DNA of 64,000 nucleotides from CAWCLK01 sp963796225 (GTDB lineage Bacteria > Actinomycetota > Nitriliruptoria > Nitriliruptorales > Nitriliruptoraceae): assembly GCA_963796225.1 (NCBI GenBank), contig CAWCLK010000057.1, forward strand, positions 1-64,000, read 5' to 3'. Under the pieces are notes generated by a model. The model searched no databases. It had not been told where the DNA came from and was given only the letters and a program-made list of their open reading frames with translations. The translations under genes were made by a program, and so were the position numbers. Shown piece after piece: positions 43,112-52,165 of this stretch. Within the stretch, counting starts at the first letter, position 1. Each line of letters opens with the position of its first letter.

Positions 43112-44557
43112 TCAGTCCGGCGCCTCGCCGATGCGGTGGACGATGACGCGGTTGGTGCCCCCGTGGCCGCCGGGGATGCCCGACACGATCACCACCGGGT
43201 CGCCCGTCCCGGCCAACCCCTGCCGCAGGCAGACCTCCTCGGCCGCCAGCGTCAGCGCCCGGGAGCTGTCCTCGTGGGGGACGAGGATGCCCTCGGTGCC
43301 CCACATCAGCGCCAGTCGTCGCATGGGCGCCTCGCGCGGGCACAGCCCCAGCAGCGGCACCGGCGGCCGGAACTTGCTGACGAGCTGGACCGACGCGCCC
43401 GACAGCGAGAACACGAGCAGCGCCTTGGCCTGCACGTCGGCGGCGACCTGCACGGCCGCCCGCGACACCACCCGCGGCAGGGCGATGCCCTCGCGGGGCG
43501 GGGGCGGGGCGTGGACCAGGTTGGACGAGGACTCGGCGACCTCGATGATCCGTGCCATCGTTCGGACCGCCTCGACGGGGAACCGGCCCGCGGCCGTCTC
43601 GCCCGAGAGCATCAGTGCGTCCGTGCCGTCGAACACGGCGTTGGCGACGTCGCTGGCCTCGGCGCGCGTCGGCCGAGGGCTGCGGATCATCGAGTCGAGC
43701 ATCTCGGTGGCCGTGATCACCGGCTTGGCCTCGCGGTTGGCCATGTCGATGATCTGCTTCTGGATGGCCGGCACCCGTTCCGGGCCGACCTCGACGCCGA
43801 GGTCACCTCGCGCGACCATCACCGCGTCGGACGCCTCGATGATGGCCTCGAGGTGCTCGACGGCCTCGGGGCGTTCCAGCTTGGCGATGATCGGAGCCTC
43901 GCCCCCGAGGTCGCGGACCATGGCGCGGACCTCGTGCACGTCCGCGGCCCGGCGCACGAACGACAGGGCGATCCACTCCACGCCCATCTCGACCATGGCA
44001 CGCAGGTCCTCGCGGTCCTTGTCGGTCAGCGACTTCGCCGACACGTCCACGCCCGGGAGGTTGACGCCCTTGCGCGACCGGGCCGTGCCGCCAGCCACGA
44101 CGCGGACCGTGACGTCGTGCCCGTCGACCCGGGAGACGACCATCCGGATCAGCCCGTCGTCGACCAGGACCAGCGCCCCGGGTTCGACGTCCTTGGCGAA
44201 CTGCTCGTACACGACCGGCAGGACCGGGGTGCCCGCCCCGTCGTCGTGGCCGTCGTCGAGCTGCTCGACGCCTGCGCGCAGGACGACCTCCGCGCCGTCG
44301 GCGAGCTCGACCCCGTCCTCGGGCAGCATGCCGAGGCGGATCTTCGGGCCCTGCAGGTCACCCAGCGAGCCGACGTTGCGCCCCAGCGAGGCCGCGGCAT
44401 CCCGCACCTGGGCCAGGCGTTCGGCGTGTTCCTCGTGGGACCCGTGGGAGAAGTTCAGCCGGACCACGTCGATGCCGGCGGCGATGGCGGCACGCAGGCG
44501 CGCCGGGTCGTCCAGGGACGGCCCGAGCGTGGCCACGATCTTGGCGCGACGCACCAC
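43112..44557 (-). CDS. pyk: Pyruvate kinase
   Basis: A 481-residue pyruvate kinase: AKIVATLGPSLDDPARL, VVRLNFSHGSHEEH, SLGDLQGPKIRLG, substrate/metal region IIAKLERPEAVEHLE, MVARGDLGVE, and TATEMLDSMIRSPRPTRAEASDVANA. It makes pyruvate and ATP from phosphoenolpyruvate. GTG start. It heads an operon with the EEP and DDN-like genes. Confidence 0.95.
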   Translation of the reverse strand: MVRRAKIVATLGPSLDDPARLRAAIAAGIDVVRLNFSHGSHEEHAERLAQVRDAAASLGRNVGSLGDLQGPKIRLGMLPEDGVELADGAEVVLRAGVEQLDDGHDDGAGTPVLPVVYEQFAKDVEPGALVLVDDGLIRMVVSRVDGHDVTVRVVAGGTARSRKGVNLPGVDVSAKSLTDKDREDLRAMVEMGVEWIALSFVRRAADVHEVRAMVRDLGGEAPIIAKLERPEAVEHLEAIIEASDAVMVARGDLGVEVGPERVPAIQKQIIDMANREAKPVITATEMLDSMIRSPRPTRAEASDVANAVFDGTDALMLSGETAAGRFPVEAVRTMARIIEVAESSSNLVHAPPPPREGIALPRVVSRAAVQVAADVQAKALLVFSLSGASVQLVSKFRPPVPLLGLCPREAPMRRLALMWGTEGILVPHEDSSRALTLAAEEVCLRQGLAGTGDPVVIVSGIPGGHGGTNRVIVHRIGEAPD

Positions 44558-44642
44558 CTGCCTGTCGTCGATTCGCGGCCAGCCTAGGGCACACCCTCCG
44601 GGCTTCGCGGGCGCCCGGACAGGGCCCCGACGATTGCCACCG

Positions 44643-45765
44643 TCAGCCCTGCAGCACCGTGAGGTCGCCGGCGCGCAGCCGCGTCACGACGTCCTCCACG
44701 GCCGCGGCGACGGCCTGGCCGCGCTGCGCTGTCGGTGACCGTCACCCGGAACGCGCCGTCCGACATGCCGATCGTGGCCGGCGTGGCGTCCCACACGTCG
44801 AGGTGGCGCGTCACCGCCAGGGCCACGGCCTCCTCCAGGTGCGTCTCGAGCACGAGCAGGAGCGGGGCGGGCACCTCGGCACCGTCATCGAGCGACCGCA
44901 CCTCCGGGCCCGCGACCAGGCTCGCGAAGCGGTCGGGCGGGGTGGGGCTCGGGGACGGGGCGGAGGAGGCGAGGTCGTCGGTCGGGTCGGGCGACGGGGC
45001 CGGCAGGGTCACGGGTTCGTCGACCACCACGTCCCGAACGGCCGTGTCCAGCGCCCCGGTCAGGGACACCAGCCCGTCGACCCCGTCGTCCAGCAGCGCC
45101 CGGACCCGGTCGGCCACGACCTCGGCGTCCCGGACGGGCCCCACCCGCCGCACCGTCGGGCCCGGCCACGCCCTGCGCGGCCATGCCGGCCTGCAGGCCG
45201 CGGGCCACCCGCTGCGGTGCCCAGGTCGTCGGGGAGGTGACCAGGCCGGCCGCTCCCCCGACGCCGTCGGCGCCGAGCGCGACCCCGGCGACGTACCCAG
45301 CTCCTCCACGCGCAGGTCGATGGCCAGGACGTTGGGCGGCAGGTCGCCGGGACGCGCCGGGGCGGCGCAGAACCGCGTCGACGGCGCCGTACGCGCGACC
45401 TCGCGCACCGTGGCCTCGGCGTCCGCGCCGAGCACGCAGACCAGCTCGTAGCCCTCGGTCGCGAAGAACGACGTCAGGTCGCGGACGAAGCTGCGGTTGT
45501 CGGCGGTCACGACCCGCAGGTCGGTACCGGCGGGCAGGCCGGTGGCGATGCTGCGACTGCCGACCTCCGCCGCGGCGGCCATCAGCTCGGGCTCGGGCGA
45601 CACCACCACGGCCACCCGCCCGGCCGGCGGTGTGGAGGTCGTGGGCATGGCCGGCGTCGTCGCGGTTGCCGAGGGCGACGGGCTCGGGGACGGATCACCG
45701 GTCGGCCCCGTGCAGCCTGCCAGCACGGCCACCAGCAGGACCAGCAGCGTCATCGTGCGTCGCAT
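44643..45765 (-). CDS. BMP-like (Med/TmpC type) lipoprotein, multiply frameshifted
   Basis: A lipoprotein with signal and lipobox (VLAGC), then a periplasmic-binding fold like BMP nucleoside-binding proteins (RVAVVVSPEP, FFATEGYELVCVLG, DGLVSLTGALDTAV). Three indels break it: one base seems missing at CCC 45296-45298, one extra near 45158-45163, one extra near 44723-44730. Correcting all three joins LRVEELG-YVAGVALGAD, VAGP-TVRRVGPV and VTDS-QRGQAVAAAVEDVVTRL and ends at a TGA (44643), about 373 residues. Sugar/nucleoside ABC partners are not adjacent, so a sensor or lone receptor role is possible. Confidence 0.7.
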
Positions 45766-45785
45766 CAGCCCTCCACGCTGCGCCG

Positions 45786-45791
45786 TAGGCT
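45786..45791 (+). promoter_or_regulatory. Putative -10 box (TAGGCT)
   Basis: TAGGCT 44 bases before the upp GTG; same TAnnnT pattern. Confidence 0.4.
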
Positions 45792-45835
45792 AGCCCGCAC
45801 CCTCCCCCCACCCCCGCGCCCGAAGGCTTGTCGCC

Positions 45836-46465
45836 GTGGCCGACGTGCACGTGCTGACCGACGCCGCCTCTGGCGTCCACCTCGCCGCCCTCCGCGACCG
45901 GACCACCCTCCCGGCCGACTTCCAGCGGCACGCCCGCCTGCTCGGGGCGCTGCTGGCACTCGAGGCCGTCCGCGACATCCCGACCACCACCCGTCCGGTG
46001 ACCACGCCGCTGACGACGACCGACGCCCGGGTCCCGGCCCACCAGATCGTGGCCGTCCCCGTGCTGCGCGCCGGGCTGGGCCTGCTGCCGGGCCTGCAGG
46101 ACCTGCTGCCGACCGCCAGCGTCGGGATGATCGGCCTCGAGCGCGACGAGGACACCCTCGAGGCCCGCGAGTACTACCGCAAGGTCCCCCCGCTCGAGAA
46201 CGCCTGGGTCCTCATCCTCGAACCCATGCTGGCCACCGGCGGGTCGGCGGCCACGGCGGCCCGGGCCCTGGCCGGGGCGGGCGCCGACACCATCGCCATC
46301 CTGTCGGTCGTCGCCACCCAGACGGCCATCGACCACATCGACGAGGTCACCGAGCGCGACGTCCGCGTCGTCACCGCCGCCATCGACCCCACCCTGGACG
46401 AGAACGGCTACATCGTCCCCGGCCTCGGCGACTTCGGCGACCGCCTCTTCGGGACGGTCCACTGA
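45836..46465 (+). CDS. upp: Uracil phosphoribosyltransferase
   Basis: A 209-residue UPRTase: PVLRAGLGLLPGLQDLLPTASVGMIGLERDE, PRPP loop LEPMLATGGSAATAARAL, and C-terminal AAIDPTLDENGYIVPGLGDFGDR. It salvages uracil to UMP. GTG start. It is adjacent to and divergent from the BMP-like lipoprotein, a family that often binds nucleosides. Confidence 0.95.
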   Translation: MADVHVLTDAASGVHLAALRDRTTLPADFQRHARLLGALLALEAVRDIPTTTRPVTTPLTTTDARVPAHQIVAVPVLRAGLGLLPGLQDLLPTASVGMIGLERDEDTLEAREYYRKVPPLENAWVLILEPMLATGGSAATAARALAGAGADTIAILSVVATQTAIDHIDEVTERDVRVVTAAIDPTLDENGYIVPGLGDFGDRLFGTVH

Positions 46466-46475
46466 CCCGACGCGG

Positions 46476-47384
46476 TCAGCCGGGGAGGTAGGTCAGGCGG
46501 AGGCGGCGGTCGGGGTTGTCGACGTTGGGGTCGACGACCACCACCGACTGCCACGTGCCGAGCGCCACCTGGCCATCGAGGACGGGCAGGGTCAGCGAGG
46601 GGCTGATCCACGCCGGCAGGACGTGGTCGGCCCCGTGGCCCGGCGAGCCGTGGGCGTGCCGCCAGCGGTCGTCGCGCGGCAGCAGGTCGTCGATGGCCGC
46701 GGCGAGGTCGTCGTCCGAGCCCGCGCCGGTCTCGATGATCGCCAGGCCCGCCGTGGCGTGCGGCAGGAACAGGTGCAGCAGCCCGTCGCCGCCCTGCTCG
46801 GCCGCGAAGTCCCGTACGCGATCGGTGACGTCGACGATCCGCCGCGTCCCCGTGTGCAGGTGGTCCTCGCGGGAGATCACGACGCGGTGATGGTGGTGTA
46901 GGCCGGAGCGGAAGTAGCCGAGGGCCGGGGCATCGGGGCCCTGGCCGCAGGCGACGACCTCGCCCACCACGATGTCGTGGTCCCCGCCGTCGTGGACCTT
47001 CCAGACCCGGCAGTCGAGCCAGGCGAGCGCGCCCTCCAGCAGCGGGGCGCCGGTCTCGGCCGTGTGGGTCCGGACGGCCTCGAACTGGGCGGTGCCCGAC
47101 GGCCGGGACGCGTCGGCGAAGTGGTTGGACAGGGCCTGCGCCTCGGCGGACAGGATCGACAGGCCGAAGGCGCCCGCGTCGCGGACGAGGCGGCGCATCT
47201 CGGTGTCGTGCCCGACGCACACCAGGACGAGGAGGGGGTCCAGCGACACCGACGAGACCGCGTTGGCGGTCATGCCGTGCGGTTCGCCGTCGTGGTGGCA
47301 GGTCATCACGGTGACGCCGGTGGCGAACCGCGACATCACCGCACGGAAGCCATCGGGCGTCGGGGTGGGCTGGGGGTCGGACAT
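46476..47384 (-). CDS. Flavin reductase domain fused to YjbQ/UPF0047 domain
   Basis: A single 302-residue frame. Residues 1-165 are a flavin reductase-like FMN-binding domain (FRAVMSRFATGVTVMT, MTANAVSSVSLDPLLVLVCV). Residues about 170-302 are YjbQ/UPF0047 (VDVTDRVRDF, LHLFLPHATAGLAIIETG, GHGADHVLPAWI, LGTWQSVVVVD), a family with some thiamine-phosphate synthase activity. A GTG at the domain border overlaps a TGA in the next frame (GTGA), exactly how separate genes are joined here, so the fusion could come from a one-base error near 46901-46904. I report it as one ORF with that caveat. Confidence 0.75.
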   Translation of the reverse strand: MSDPQPTPTPDGFRAVMSRFATGVTVMTCHHDGEPHGMTANAVSSVSLDPLLVLVCVGHDTEMRRLVRDAGAFGLSILSAEAQALSNHFADASRPSGTAQFEAVRTHTAETGAPLLEGALAWLDCRVWKVHDGGDHDIVVGEVVACGQGPDAPALGYFRSGLHHHHRVVISREDHLHTGTRRIVDVTDRVRDFAAEQGGDGLLHLFLPHATAGLAIIETGAGSDDDLAAAIDDLLPRDDRWRHAHGSPGHGADHVLPAWISPSLTLPVLDGQVALGTWQSVVVVDPNVDNPDRRLRLTYLPG

Positions 47385-47429
47385 GCTGGTCAGAGGCCTT
47401 TCCGGAGCGTCTCCGGTCGACGTCGGGGG

Positions 47430-48281
47430 TCAGCGGAGGCCGGCGAACAGGTCGTCCTCGACCTCGCCAGCGGGTTCGAGCGCACCGGAGAGCCGTACGA
47501 ACTCTTCGACGCCGAAGCCCTGGTCGATCATGTCGTCGGGCATGTTGAAGAAGAACGAGTCGTCCCCGATCTGGGACCGGTGGGCGCGCATGGCGTCCTG
47601 CTTGCGGTCCAGCCAGCGCGACACGTCGACGCGGGTGGTGACCTGGTCGTCCGGGGACCCGAAGGGCAGGTCCTCGGGGCCGGCCAGGGCCTCCTCGCCG
47701 AACGGGGAGGCCAGGTCCTGCGACGTGAGCAGCTGGTGCAGCTTCCACATGCGCCCCCGGGACAGCGTGTGGACGTACCGCTTGGCGACCTGCCACGGCT
47801 CCTGCCCCGTGTCCCACCACGGGTCGGCCGCCATCGCCAGCGCCCGCTCGGTGACGCGGTGGGCACGCACGTGGTCGGGGTGGCCGTAGGTGCCGTGCTC
47901 GTCGTCGGACACCACGACGTCCGGCTGCAGCTCGCGCACGATCCGGGCCAGCCGCCCCGCGGCCTCGTACAGGTCCACCGCGGCGAAGGCGTCGGGGCGG
48001 TGGTTGTCGTCCGTGCCCGCCATCCCCGAGTCGCGGAAGCCCAGCCAGTGGTGGCCGGTCAGCTTCAGGGCGGCCACGGCGTCGGCCATCTCGCGGTGGC
48101 GGTGCCACACGAGGTCGTGGTCACCGAGGTCGATGCCCGCCAGGTTCTCCCCCGCCTCGCCGCCGGTGCAGGTCACCACGTGCGTGGCGATCCCCTCGTC
48201 CCCGTAGCGCGCGAGCACGCCACCGCACGCGATCGATTCGTCGTCGGGATGCGGGTGGACGCAGAGCAGGGTCAGAGCCAC
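47430..48281 (-). CDS. mca: Mycothiol conjugate amidase / MshB-like deacetylase
   Basis: A 283-residue PIG-L/LmbE-fold zinc hydrolase: VHPHPDDESIACGG and HPDHVRAH supply the metal ligands; TCTGGEAGE and the C-terminal length fit Mca more than MshB. Mca cleaves mycothiol S-conjugates for detoxification. Mycothiol is restricted to Actinomycetota, which supports the taxonomic call. GTG start. Confidence 0.85.
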   Translation of the reverse strand: MALTLLCVHPHPDDESIACGGVLARYGDEGIATHVVTCTGGEAGENLAGIDLGDHDLVWHRHREMADAVAALKLTGHHWLGFRDSGMAGTDDNHRPDAFAAVDLYEAAGRLARIVRELQPDVVVSDDEHGTYGHPDHVRAHRVTERALAMAADPWWDTGQEPWQVAKRYVHTLSRGRMWKLHQLLTSQDLASPFGEEALAGPEDLPFGSPDDQVTTRVDVSRWLDRKQDAMRAHRSQIGDDSFFFNMPDDMIDQGFGVEEFVRLSGALEPAGEVEDDLFAGLR

Positions 48282-48410
48282 GCGGGCAGCCTCCAGTCCG
48301 GCCGGGACGGCCGGTCACCGCGCGAGCCTAACGAGGCCGCCCGGGGGGCTGGTCCGACGGTGACGTCGTCCCGCCGGTCGAGGGGGCCACGGCTGTCCTG
48401 CCGGGTCCGT

Positions 48411-48416
48411 TAGCCT
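48411..48416 (+). promoter_or_regulatory. Putative -10 box (TAGCCT)
   Basis: TAGCCT 22 bases before the rnd GTG; same TAnnnT pattern. Confidence 0.4.
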
Positions 48417-48438
48417 GCCCGCGACCGGCAGGGACCAC

Positions 48439-49572
48439 GTGCAGCACAGCTTCGTCGACGATCCAGCCGACCTCGCGTCGGCGCTCGCCCGTGTCGACGC
48501 CCCCCTGGTCGGGGTCGACGTCGAACGCGCCGACGCCCCGCGCTACTTCCGTACCGCCGCGCTCATCCAGGTCGGCACCGCCGACCACGTGGTGCTGGTC
48601 GACGCCGTGGCGCTCGACCCGGTCCCGCTGCTCGGCGACTTCCTGAACGAGCGCACCGCGATCCTGCACGCCCTGCCCAACGACCTCGAGCCGCTGCGTG
48701 CCGTCGGCGTCGAGGTCGGCAGGGTCCACGACACCGCCGTGGCTGCGAGCCTGCTCGGCCTCCCGGTCGGGTTGGACCCGCTGCTGCAGGAGCTGCTCGA
48801 CGTCGCCCTGTCGCCGGACAAGGAACGCTTCCAGCGCGCCGACTGGGAACGCCGCCCCCTGCCCGACGACATGGCCGCCTACGCCGCCGGCGACGTGATC
48901 CACCTCGCCGAGCTGTGGGACGAGCTCGACGGGCGGCTGGTCGAGGCGGGGCGCCGCGCGTGGTACGACCAGGAGCTCGAGGCCGCCATCGCCGCCGCGT
49001 ACGACACGGGGCGGGACTGGACCCGGACCAAGGGCGCCGGTCGCCTGTCCCCGGCGCAGCGCGCGGTCCTGCACGCCGTGTGGGACGAACGCGAAGCGAT
49101 CTGCCGCGAGTTCGACCTCGCCCCCAACCGGCTGCTGCGCGACCCCGTCCTGCTCGACCTCGCCCAGAACCCCGCGCCCGACGCCCCGTCCCTCGTCCGC
49201 CGCAACCAGCGCCGCGGCCGACCCTCCCGGGCGCACGCCGAGCGGCTCTTCGCAGCCCAGCAGGCAGGACGGGACGCCCCTCCCGAACCGCGCCCCGGCG
49301 CCAACGGCGGACCCTGGGCCCCCAGCCACCGGGACGCCTACGACGCGATGCGCAGGGCCCGGGCCGCACGGGCCGACGAGCTCGGGCTCGACGCCGGGGT
49401 GCTGTGCCCCAGCAAGGCGCTGTGGGGGCCGGTGCGGGGCGAACCGACGACCCCGCAGGAGCTGTGCGACCTCGCGGGCCTGCGGCCGTGGCAGTGCGAG
49501 CTGCTGGCCGAGGACCTGTGGGAGGCCTACACGGCCGCGTTGGAGGCCGAGGAGGCCGACGAGCCGGCGTGA
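48439..49572 (+). CDS. rnd: Ribonuclease D (DEDDy exonuclease with HRDC domain)
   Basis: A 377-residue RNase D-like protein: Exo I LVGVDVERAD, Exo II HALPNDLEPL, Exo III YAAGDVIHL, then an HRDC domain (LSPAQRAVLHAVWDEREAICREFDLAPNRLL) and a second HRDC-like stretch near the end. It trims 3' ends of tRNA and other RNA. The rnd-ispH pair is convergent with four bases between stops. Confidence 0.9.
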   Translation: MQHSFVDDPADLASALARVDAPLVGVDVERADAPRYFRTAALIQVGTADHVVLVDAVALDPVPLLGDFLNERTAILHALPNDLEPLRAVGVEVGRVHDTAVAASLLGLPVGLDPLLQELLDVALSPDKERFQRADWERRPLPDDMAAYAAGDVIHLAELWDELDGRLVEAGRRAWYDQELEAAIAAAYDTGRDWTRTKGAGRLSPAQRAVLHAVWDEREAICREFDLAPNRLLRDPVLLDLAQNPAPDAPSLVRRNQRRGRPSRAHAERLFAAQQAGRDAPPEPRPGANGGPWAPSHRDAYDAMRRARAARADELGLDAGVLCPSKALWGPVRGEPTTPQELCDLAGLRPWQCELLAEDLWEAYTAALEAEEADEPA

Positions 49573-49576
49573 CCGG

Positions 49577-50531
49577 TCAGGTCTCCTGCAGCTTGCGCGC
49601 GAGCACGCTGGGCATCGCGAACTCGACGTCCTCGTCGACCACGGTGACGGTGTCCACCGTCTGCGTGCCGCGCTCGCGGAACCACTCGATGACCTGGCCC
49701 ACCAGCACCTCGGGGGCGCTGGCGCCCGAGGTCACGCCCGACCGTCCCGACGCCCTCGAGCCACGCCTCGTCGATCTCGGAGGCGTCGTCGACGAGGTGG
49801 GCCGGCGTGTCACGGTCGAGTGACACCTCGACCAGGCGCTTGGAGTTGGAGGAGGTCTGCGACCCGACCACGAGGATGAGGTCGCACTGCTCGGCGAGCG
49901 TCTTGACCGCGTCCTGGCGGTTGGTGGTCGCGTAGCAGATGTCGTCCTTCTTGGGCTGGTGCAGGAGCGGGAACCGCTCGCGCAGCCGCCCCACGACGTC
50001 GCGGGTCTCGTCCATCGACAGCGTGGTCTGGGTGATGTAGGCGACGTTGGCGTCGTCGTCGTACTGCAGCTGGTCGACGTCGTCGGCGGTCTCGACCAGG
50101 GCCATGGAGCGGGGCGCCTGGCCCATCGTGCCGATGACCTCCTGGTGGCCCTCGTGCCCGATGAGCACGATGTCCATGCCACCCTGGGCGTACCGGCGGG
50201 CCTCGTTGTGGACCTTGGTGACCAGCGGGCAGGTGGCGTCGATCAGCGTGTGGCCCAGCCGCTTCGAGTTGGCGAAGGCCTCGGGCGGCGACCCGTGGGC
50301 GGAGAACACCATGACCGCGCCCTCGGGGGCCTCGGTCTCGTCCTCGACGAACACCGCGCCCTTGTCGCGCAGGGACTGCACGACATGGGTGTTGTGCACG
50401 ATCTCGTGGCGGACGTACACCGGTGCGCCGTAGGCCTCGAGGGCCTTCTCGACGATCAGGACGGCGCGGTCGACACCGGCGCAGAACCCGCGCGGGGCGG
50501 CCAGCAGGAGCGTGTGCGGGGCTTGAGTCAT
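49577..50531 (-). CDS. ispH: 4-hydroxy-3-methylbut-2-enyl diphosphate reductase, frameshifted near the 3' end
   Basis: IspH catalyses the last step of the MEP isoprenoid pathway. The N-terminus (LAAPRGFCAGVDRAV), HEIVHN, VFSAHGSPPEAF, DATCPLVTKVH, and TQTTLSMDET are all present. At CCC 49737-49739 the frame shifts; the proper end (VTSGASAPEVLVGQVIEWF ... MPSVLARKLQET) is one frame over and stops at 49577. Without the extra base the protein is about 317 residues. Since IspH is essential wherever the MEP pathway is the only route, a real frameshift is unlikely. ATG at 50531 chosen (GTG in frame just before). Confidence 0.92.
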
Positions 50532-50606
50532 CACGGCCGGGAGCGTATCGGCCGTCCCCGGGGGCAGGATCGTGGCCGCAGGGCGGTGGTGGGGCGGGCG
50601 TGGGAC

Positions 50607-50612
50607 TACCTT
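50607..50612 (+). promoter_or_regulatory. Putative -10 box (TACCTT)
   Basis: TACCTT 31 bases before the first trkA GTG; same TAnnnT pattern. It would drive the potassium operon. Confidence 0.4.
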
Positions 50613-50643
50613 CGACCCTCGACCTGACCACGAAGGGTGCTCG

Positions 50644-51312
50644 GTGCACATCATCGTCGGCGGCTGTGGCCGGCTCGGGGCCGAGATCGCCGAACAGCTC
50701 TCGGACGACCCCGACGCCGACATCGTCGTGATCGACACCGACGCCCTGGCGTTCGACCGCCTGGGGTCGGCGTTCAACGGCGAGACGGTCGTGGGCGACG
50801 TCACCGACCGTGACGTGCTCGAGCGCGCAGGCGCCGACCGCGCCGACGGGCTGCTGGCGGTCACCCGGTTCGACAACGCGAACCTGATGGCGGTCGAGAT
50901 CGCCACGCACCTGTACGGCGTGCCCCGGACGGTGGCACGCCTGTTCAACCCGGAACGCGAGAGCGTCTACCGCAAGCTCGGCATCCGCTACGTGTCCGGC
51001 ACGGGCATCCTCGCCAAGATGTTCCTCAACGAGTTCCGCGAGGGCACCTTCCCGCACCACGTCCACTTCGCCCACGGCGAGGTCGAGATCGTCGACCTGC
51101 ACGTGGGCACGTCCGGCCACGGCCTGACCGTCGACGACTTCGAGCTCGACGGCAAGCTGCGCATCGCGGCGGTCCAGCGCGGGCAGCGGACCTTCATTCC
51201 CCAGCCGGAGGACCGACTGGAACGGGGCGACGTCGTGGCGGCGTCGATGCGACGCGGGGCCTTCCGCAAGGTCGCGCCCCTGTTGCAGGCCCCGGCACGG
51301 TCGGAGTCCTAG
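50644..51312 (+). CDS. trkA: TrkA-family K+ uptake regulator (CeoB-like)
   Basis: A 222-residue RCK protein: Rossmann VHIIVGGCGRLGAEIAEQL with Asp at VVIDTD, then RCK_C (VEIVDLHVGTSGHGLTVDDFELDG). It gates TrkH by binding NAD(H) or nucleotides. Together with the next gene it forms the CeoB/CeoC pair known from mycobacteria. GTG start; next gene starts directly after its stop. Confidence 0.92.
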   Translation: MHIIVGGCGRLGAEIAEQLSDDPDADIVVIDTDALAFDRLGSAFNGETVVGDVTDRDVLERAGADRADGLLAVTRFDNANLMAVEIATHLYGVPRTVARLFNPERESVYRKLGIRYVSGTGILAKMFLNEFREGTFPHHVHFAHGEVEIVDLHVGTSGHGLTVDDFELDGKLRIAAVQRGQRTFIPQPEDRLERGDVVAASMRRGAFRKVAPLLQAPARSES

Positions 51313-51969
51313 ATGTACGTGGTCATCGTCGGCGGCGGTCGCATCGGTCGCTACATCGCCAAGGACATGTCGGGCAAGGGGCACGACGTGACCGTCATCG
51401 AGCGTCGTGCCGAACGCTGCGAGCAGCTGGTGGCCGAGACCGACGTGCTCGTCATCGAGGGCGACGCCGGTGACGTCCGCTACCTCGAACAGGCCCACGT
51501 CGACCGCGCCGACGTGTTCGTGGCGACCACCCACGAGGACGACGACAACCTCGTGTCGTGCCAGCTGGCCAAGATCGAGTTCGGCGTGAAGCGCGCCATC
51601 TCCCGGGTCAACACGCCGAAGAACGTCGAGATCTTCGAGACCCTCGGGATCGAGGCCGTGTCCTCCACCCGGCTGATCTCCGAGCTGCTCGAGAACGAGT
51701 TCACCGTCGGCGAGCTCGTGCGCCTCAACTCGCTGCGGGGCGGCAAGGTCAGCCTCGTCGAGGTCCGGATCCCCGACGACGGCCGGGCGCCCCGCGCCAT
51801 CCAGGACCTCGGCCTGCCCTTCAACGCGGTGCTCGTCGCGATCTTCCGCGCCGACGAGACCATCATCCCGCGCGGCTCCGCCGAGATCCACGCCGGCGAC
51901 GACGTGGTCGCGCTGATCACGCCCGAGGTCGAGGACGAGCTGCGTGCCGCCCTGGTGGGGTCGGCGTGA
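51313..51969 (+). CDS. trkA: TrkA-family K+ uptake regulator (CeoC-like)
   Basis: A 218-residue RCK protein with VVIVGGGRIGRYIAKDM, DVLVIEGDAGD and ISRVNTPKNVEIFETLGIE, then an RCK_C domain. ATG follows the previous TAG with no gap; the stop overlaps the small membrane gene (GTGA). Confidence 0.93.
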   Translation: MYVVIVGGGRIGRYIAKDMSGKGHDVTVIERRAERCEQLVAETDVLVIEGDAGDVRYLEQAHVDRADVFVATTHEDDDNLVSCQLAKIEFGVKRAISRVNTPKNVEIFETLGIEAVSSTRLISELLENEFTVGELVRLNSLRGGKVSLVEVRIPDDGRAPRAIQDLGLPFNAVLVAIFRADETIIPRGSAEIHAGDDVVALITPEVEDELRAALVGSA

Positions 51970-52130
51970 GCGACGCCCCCGGCCCGCCGCCCCGCACGCG
52001 CCTGACCACGCGCCGCGACGCCCCGCTGTGGCGGCAGGCGGCCGAGGGCATCGGGCTGGTCGTCATGCTCAGCGTCGCGGTCCTGGCCCTGGCGCTGGTG
52101 CTGGCCGTCGTCGTCTCGCTGCTGTTCTGA
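51966..52130 (+). CDS. 54-residue single-pass membrane protein in the Trk operon
   Basis: A short protein: polar, basic N-terminus (PPPRTRLTTRRDAPLWRQAAEG) then one hydrophobic helix to the C-terminus. GTG overlaps the trkA stop, TrkH follows after 35 bases. It is probably an accessory peptide of the transporter; small subunits such as KdpF play such roles, but no homology is claimed. Confidence 0.65.
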   Translation: MSDAPGPPPRTRLTTRRDAPLWRQAAEGIGLVVMLSVAVLALALVLAVVVSLLF

Positions 52131-52165
52131 TGGGTCCCGTGCCCGTCGCCGTCCGGACCTAGCCC

